Assembly (NCBI GenBank): GCA_013115145.1
Contig: JAAPAO010000144.1
Location: 1-63,285, forward strand
Source of the DNA: Perkinsus chesapeaki
Taxonomy: Eukaryota; Perkinsozoa; Perkinsida; Perkinsidae
DNA: 63,285 bases
Direction of reading: 5' to 3'
The first letter of the stretch is position 1. The number at the start of each line of letters is the position of its first letter. A program made the translations under genes and the position numbers. The notes under the pieces are model-generated. The model had not been told where the DNA came from, made no database searches, and worked only from the letters and a program-made list of their open reading frames with translations. This document shows, in pieces, positions 62,985-63,285 of this stretch.

Positions 62985-63285
62985 TTTTATATCTCCTCCT
63001 CCTCCATATCACTAGTAACATATTCCCTATCAAACTCCTTTCTATTATATCTCCTCCTCCATATCGCTAGTAACATATTCCCTATCAAACTCCTTTCTAT
63101 TATATCTCCTCCTCCATATCACTAGTAACATATTCCCTATCAAACTCCTTTCTATTATATCTCCTCCTCCATATCGCTAGTAACATATTCCCTATCAAAC
63201 TCCTTTCTATTATATCTCCTCCTCCATATCGCTAGTAACATATTCCCTATCAAACTCCTTTCTATTATATCTCCTCCTCCATATC
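62985..63285. repeat. 55-bp satellite, array 2 (continues past the window)
   Basis: Five or more tandem 55-bp units (TATATCTCCTCCTCCATATC, ACTAGTAACATATTCCCTAT, CAAACTCCTTTCTAT), with an alternating ATATCACT/ATATCGCT variant. They begin about 30 nt after a donor at 62953. It is the same satellite as the array at 47.56 kb. Confidence 0.93.

Overview
This window looks like nuclear DNA of a unicellular eukaryote, most probably an alveolate close to Perkinsus. That is an inference. It rests on intron-rich genes with canonical GT..AG introns, many only 41-50 nt long; Plasmodium-type purine nucleoside phosphorylases; a UGT80/UGT51-type sterol glucosyltransferase; and an expanded family of single-exon secreted proteins. 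I see no operons, Shine-Dalgarno sites or phage features. Most long ORFs here are chance; real genes had to be rebuilt exon by exon, and several close perfectly in frame.

Layout. 1-5.5 kb: poorly resolved, with a small secreted ORF and isolated exons. 5.5-8.4 kb (+): an acidic low-complexity protein and a secreted histidine phosphatase. 8.4-11.3 kb: no convincing gene, but a dense field of perfect palindromes. 11.3-13.6 kb (-): two tandem nucleoside phosphorylases. 14.3-17.3 kb (-): a pseudogene fragment and two secreted paralogues in a tandem duplication of about 1.5 kb. 19.2-21.8 kb (-): a beta-propeller-like, C-terminally anchored protein. 22.3-23.9 kb (+): a ten-exon papain-family protease. 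25.3-31.7 kb (-): three more secreted paralogues and a relic. 32.6-33.6 kb (+): a GNAT-like gene. 34.5-36.5 kb (-): a membrane-anchored inorganic pyrophosphatase in seven exons. 36.9-37.8 kb (-): a membrane protein. 38.9-44.9 kb (-): the sterol glucosyltransferase, whose 2.7-kb intron carries a GNAT gene on the opposite strand and a Tc1-like transposase relic. 46-50.3 kb (-): a polytopic membrane protein. 51.5-53.8 kb (+): prefoldin subunit 3. 55.3-58.4 kb (+): DNA-3-methyladenine glycosylase I. 59.3-63.3 kb (+): a low-complexity protein gene that runs off the window.

Two signals are not explained by ordinary annotation. (1) Of roughly 65 introns modelled, about nine contain a tRNA T-arm/B-box (GGTTCRANYCC type) on one strand or the other. 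One is a nearly perfect whole tRNA-Pro gene. In three cases the whole intron is only 47-51 nt and the T-arm fills its middle. (2) Intergenic and some intronic DNA is studded with perfect inverted repeats (arms 6-16 nt, usually a one-base centre), often as overlapping A-A'-A chains. One lies inside a decayed transposase gene. Several introns also carry their own tandem repeat arrays, and one 55-bp satellite recurs in two genes 15 kb apart.
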